Origin: Chloroflexota bacterium
GTDB taxonomy: Bacteria; Chloroflexota; Dehalococcoidia; Tepidiformales; Tepidiformaceae
NCBI GenBank assembly: GCA_021823905.1
Contig: JAKALX010000045.1
Location: 1 to 14,637, forward strand
Reading direction: 5' to 3'
Length of the DNA stretch: 14,637 bases
The position numbers and the translations under genes were made by a program. This document shows, piece after piece, positions 13,069 through 14,637 of this stretch. The notes under the pieces are model-generated. The model was given only the letters and a program-made list of their open reading frames with translations, did no database searches and had not been told where the DNA came from. Position 1 is the first letter of the stretch, and every line of letters begins with the position of its first letter.

Positions 13069-13848
13069 GTGCGAAACGACTTCCAGACCGTAACCTTCTC
13101 CGTGAGCGAAGGCATTGGCCGCCTGACGCTGAACCGGCCCGAGCGCCTCAACGGCATCACGAACCAGATGATCCGTGAGCTGTACGAGATCCTCGCCGAG
13201 TTACCCGCGATGCCGGAGGCGCGTGTGGTGGTGCTCACCGGCGCCGGCAAAGGCTTCTGCCCGGGCGCGGACCTTGGCCACTATAGCTCGGGCGAGCCCG
13301 AGCTACCCCTGGCCCCGGAGCATTTCCAGGTCACCGCCATGCTCCACGAGCTGCCGCAGGTGACAGTTGCCGCCATCAACGGCGCCTGTGCGGGCGCTGG
13401 AGTCGGCTGGGCCGCCGCCTGCGACTTCCGCTACGCCGCTCGCAACGCGAACTTCAACTCGGCCTTCCTCGGCGTTGGAATCTCCGGCGACATGGCCGCT
13501 CCCTGGCTCCTTCCTCGCATCGTCGGCGCGGCCCGCGCGCGCGAGCTCTGCTTCTTCCCCGGGAAGTTCAGCGCCGATGATGCCGAGCGTGCCGGCTTCG
13601 TCTCGAAGGTTTTCGACGACGACGTTTTCCGCGCCGAGGTCGACGCCGTCGCCGCCCGCCTCGCCGCCTCCGCGCCGCTCGCCCTCCGCGCGATGAAGCA
13701 GAACTTCATCGCCGCCGAAAACATGAGCCTCCGCGAGTACATCCGCATCGAGACGGAGCGCCACCAGCGCACCGGCGCCTCCGAGGACTCGCGCGCCGCC
13801 TTCCGGGCCTTCGTCGAGAAGCGTCCAGCCGAATTCAAGGGCCGTTGA
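13069..13848 (+). CDS. Crotonase-superfamily enzyme (enoyl-CoA hydratase/isomerase-like, atypical active site)
   Basis: A 259-residue CoA-thioester enzyme. The fold is clear from LTLNRPERLNGI (19-30), VVVLTGAGKGFCPGADL (53-69, one half of the oxyanion hole), AAINGACAGAGVGWAAACDF (101-120, the other half) and GISGDMAAPWLLPRIVG (137-153). Aligned by eye to rat enoyl-CoA hydratase, the two catalytic glutamates (Glu144 and Glu164) are replaced by G113 and F133. D141 falls where dienoyl-CoA isomerase Asp204, PaaG and 4-chlorobenzoyl-CoA dehalogenase have their catalytic aspartate. This suggests an isomerase or another crotonase activity rather than simple hydration. The GTG at 13069 has GGGGAGAG upstream. 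The VOC-fold gene follows 13 nt after the stop, so the two are likely co-transcribed. Confidence 0.9.
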   Translation: MRNDFQTVTFSVSEGIGRLTLNRPERLNGITNQMIRELYEILAELPAMPEARVVVLTGAGKGFCPGADLGHYSSGEPELPLAPEHFQVTAMLHELPQVTVAAINGACAGAGVGWAAACDFRYAARNANFNSAFLGVGISGDMAAPWLLPRIVGAARARELCFFPGKFSADDAERAGFVSKVFDDDVFRAEVDAVAARLAASAPLALRAMKQNFIAAENMSLREYIRIETERHQRTGASEDSRAAFRAFVEKRPAEFKGR

Positions 13849-13861
13849 GAGGAGCATCACC

Positions 13862-14632
13862 ATGTGGCTTCGCCTTCGCCAGATCGCACTCATCGTCAAC
13901 GACGCGGACGCCGTCGCTGCCGGCCTCGCCGCGGTCTTCGGGCTCGAAGTCGCCTTCGTCGACGAGCACCTGCCCGGCGCCTACGGTCTCCAGAACCGCC
14001 TCCTTCCCGTTGGCACGCAGTTCATCGAGCTGTGCGCACCCGTCCGCGAGAACACCGCCGGTGGCCGCTATCTCGAACGGCGCGGCGGCGACGGCGGCTA
14101 CATGGTCATCTGCCAGTGCGACGACCACGCGCCGCGCAAGGCCCGCGTCAAGGAGCTTGGCATCCGGGTGGTCGCCGCGCGCGACACCGACACCTCCTGC
14201 CTGATGCAACTCCACCCCCAGGACACCGGCGGCTCCTTCCTCGAGATCGACTGGCACGCTGGCCCAGATGACTCACCGCCGCTCTGGACTCACGCCATCC
14301 GCGGCGAGTGGTGGAAGAAGGCGCACACCGGCCGCGTCCGCGCGATCGTCGCCGCCGAGATCCAGGACCCCGAGCCCGCGAAACTGGCCGACCGCTGGAG
14401 CGAAATCATCCAGGAGCCGGTCACTACCGACGCCGCCGGAAACCCCGCGATCAGACTCGACAACGCCTCGTTGCGCTTCGTCCCCTGCGCCGACGGCCGG
14501 CCCACGGGCCTCGGCGGCCTCGATCTCGCGGCCACCGACGCAACCGCGGTGCGGAGGGCAGCAACGGAACGCGGCGTCCTGCGCGACGACGGGGTCATCC
14601 TCCTCGGTGGCATGCGCTTCCGGCTCCTGTAG
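13862..14632 (+). CDS. VOC-superfamily (glyoxalase/bleomycin-resistance/dioxygenase fold) protein
   Basis: A 256-residue protein with an N-terminal VOC-like unit (about 1-135): RLRQIALIVNDADAVAAGLAAVFGLEV, a middle strand QFIELCAP, then LMQLHPQDTGGSFLEIDW. A second, weaker half follows (about 158-256; VRAIVAAEIQDPEPAKLADRW...ASLRFVPCADGRPTGLGGLDL). The usual first metal ligand at the start of strand 1 (commonly His) is Gln7, while E56, H118 and E128 could still serve as ligands. The enzyme activity is therefore open: isomerase, epimerase, lyase or non-catalytic. The ATG at 13862 has GAGGAG about 8 nt upstream and lies 13 nt after the crotonase, suggesting a shared acyl-CoA or aromatic-degradation-type role. 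The stop lies five bases before the window end. Confidence 0.82.
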   Translation: MWLRLRQIALIVNDADAVAAGLAAVFGLEVAFVDEHLPGAYGLQNRLLPVGTQFIELCAPVRENTAGGRYLERRGGDGGYMVICQCDDHAPRKARVKELGIRVVAARDTDTSCLMQLHPQDTGGSFLEIDWHAGPDDSPPLWTHAIRGEWWKKAHTGRVRAIVAAEIQDPEPAKLADRWSEIIQEPVTTDAAGNPAIRLDNASLRFVPCADGRPTGLGGLDLAATDATAVRRAATERGVLRDDGVILLGGMRFRLL

Positions 14633-14637
14633 CCGCT

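Noticed and set aside
1..14637. CRISPR arrays, tandem repeats, prophage or transposase genes
   Set aside because: No regularly spaced repeats and no integrase- or transposase-like translation found on either strand when reading by eye.

Overview
This is a GC-rich bacterial chromosome segment with densely packed, often overlapping genes and almost entirely housekeeping content. Three features fit Chloroflexota (Dehalococcoidia-like) or another early-branching monoderm-type lineage: a large Bacillus-type SRP RNA with an Alu domain, a YabE-like gene (DUF348/G5/3D) next to rsmA and ispE (an order known from Firmicutes and Actinobacteria), and mutS2. The phylum is inferred from gene content, not shown directly.

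Left part, minus strand (1-5842). Read in the direction of transcription, a biotin carboxylase gene and a biotin carrier gene overlap and form two pieces of an acyl-CoA carboxylase. The large SRP RNA gene follows, with its own promoter (TTGACC-18-TACGGT) and a hairpin beyond its 3' end. Next is a cluster of a cell-wall-associated DUF348/G5/3D protein, rsmA (16S rRNA dimethyltransferase), ispE (isoprenoid precursor kinase) and the start of a membrane protein cut off by the window edge.

Middle, plus strand (5972-10569). Divergent from the carboxylase is a tight, probably co-transcribed run: mutS2, a RelE/ParE-type toxin, a Phd/YefM-type antitoxin, rarA, and a small thioredoxin-fold-like protein without cysteines. 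The toxin/antitoxin and antitoxin/rarA junctions are 4-nt overlaps, and rarA overlaps the last gene by 11 nt. The toxin-antitoxin pair therefore lies translationally coupled between two DNA-repair genes.

Right part, plus strand (10748-14632). An orphan membrane histidine kinase ends in a strong hairpin. It is followed by a 40-residue single-pass membrane microprotein with an excellent ribosome binding site, a DinB-fold protein, a crotonase-family enzyme whose active site does not match a classical enoyl-CoA hydratase, and a two-part VOC/glyoxalase-fold protein. The last two are probably co-transcribed.

I saw no CRISPR array, insertion sequence, prophage, tRNA or rRNA, and no clearly new multi-gene system. 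The most notable items are the embedded toxin-antitoxin pair and its A7 junction with rarA, the missing standard start codon of the YabE-like gene, the membrane microprotein, the cysteine-free thioredoxin-like protein, the split carboxylase and the atypical crotonase.
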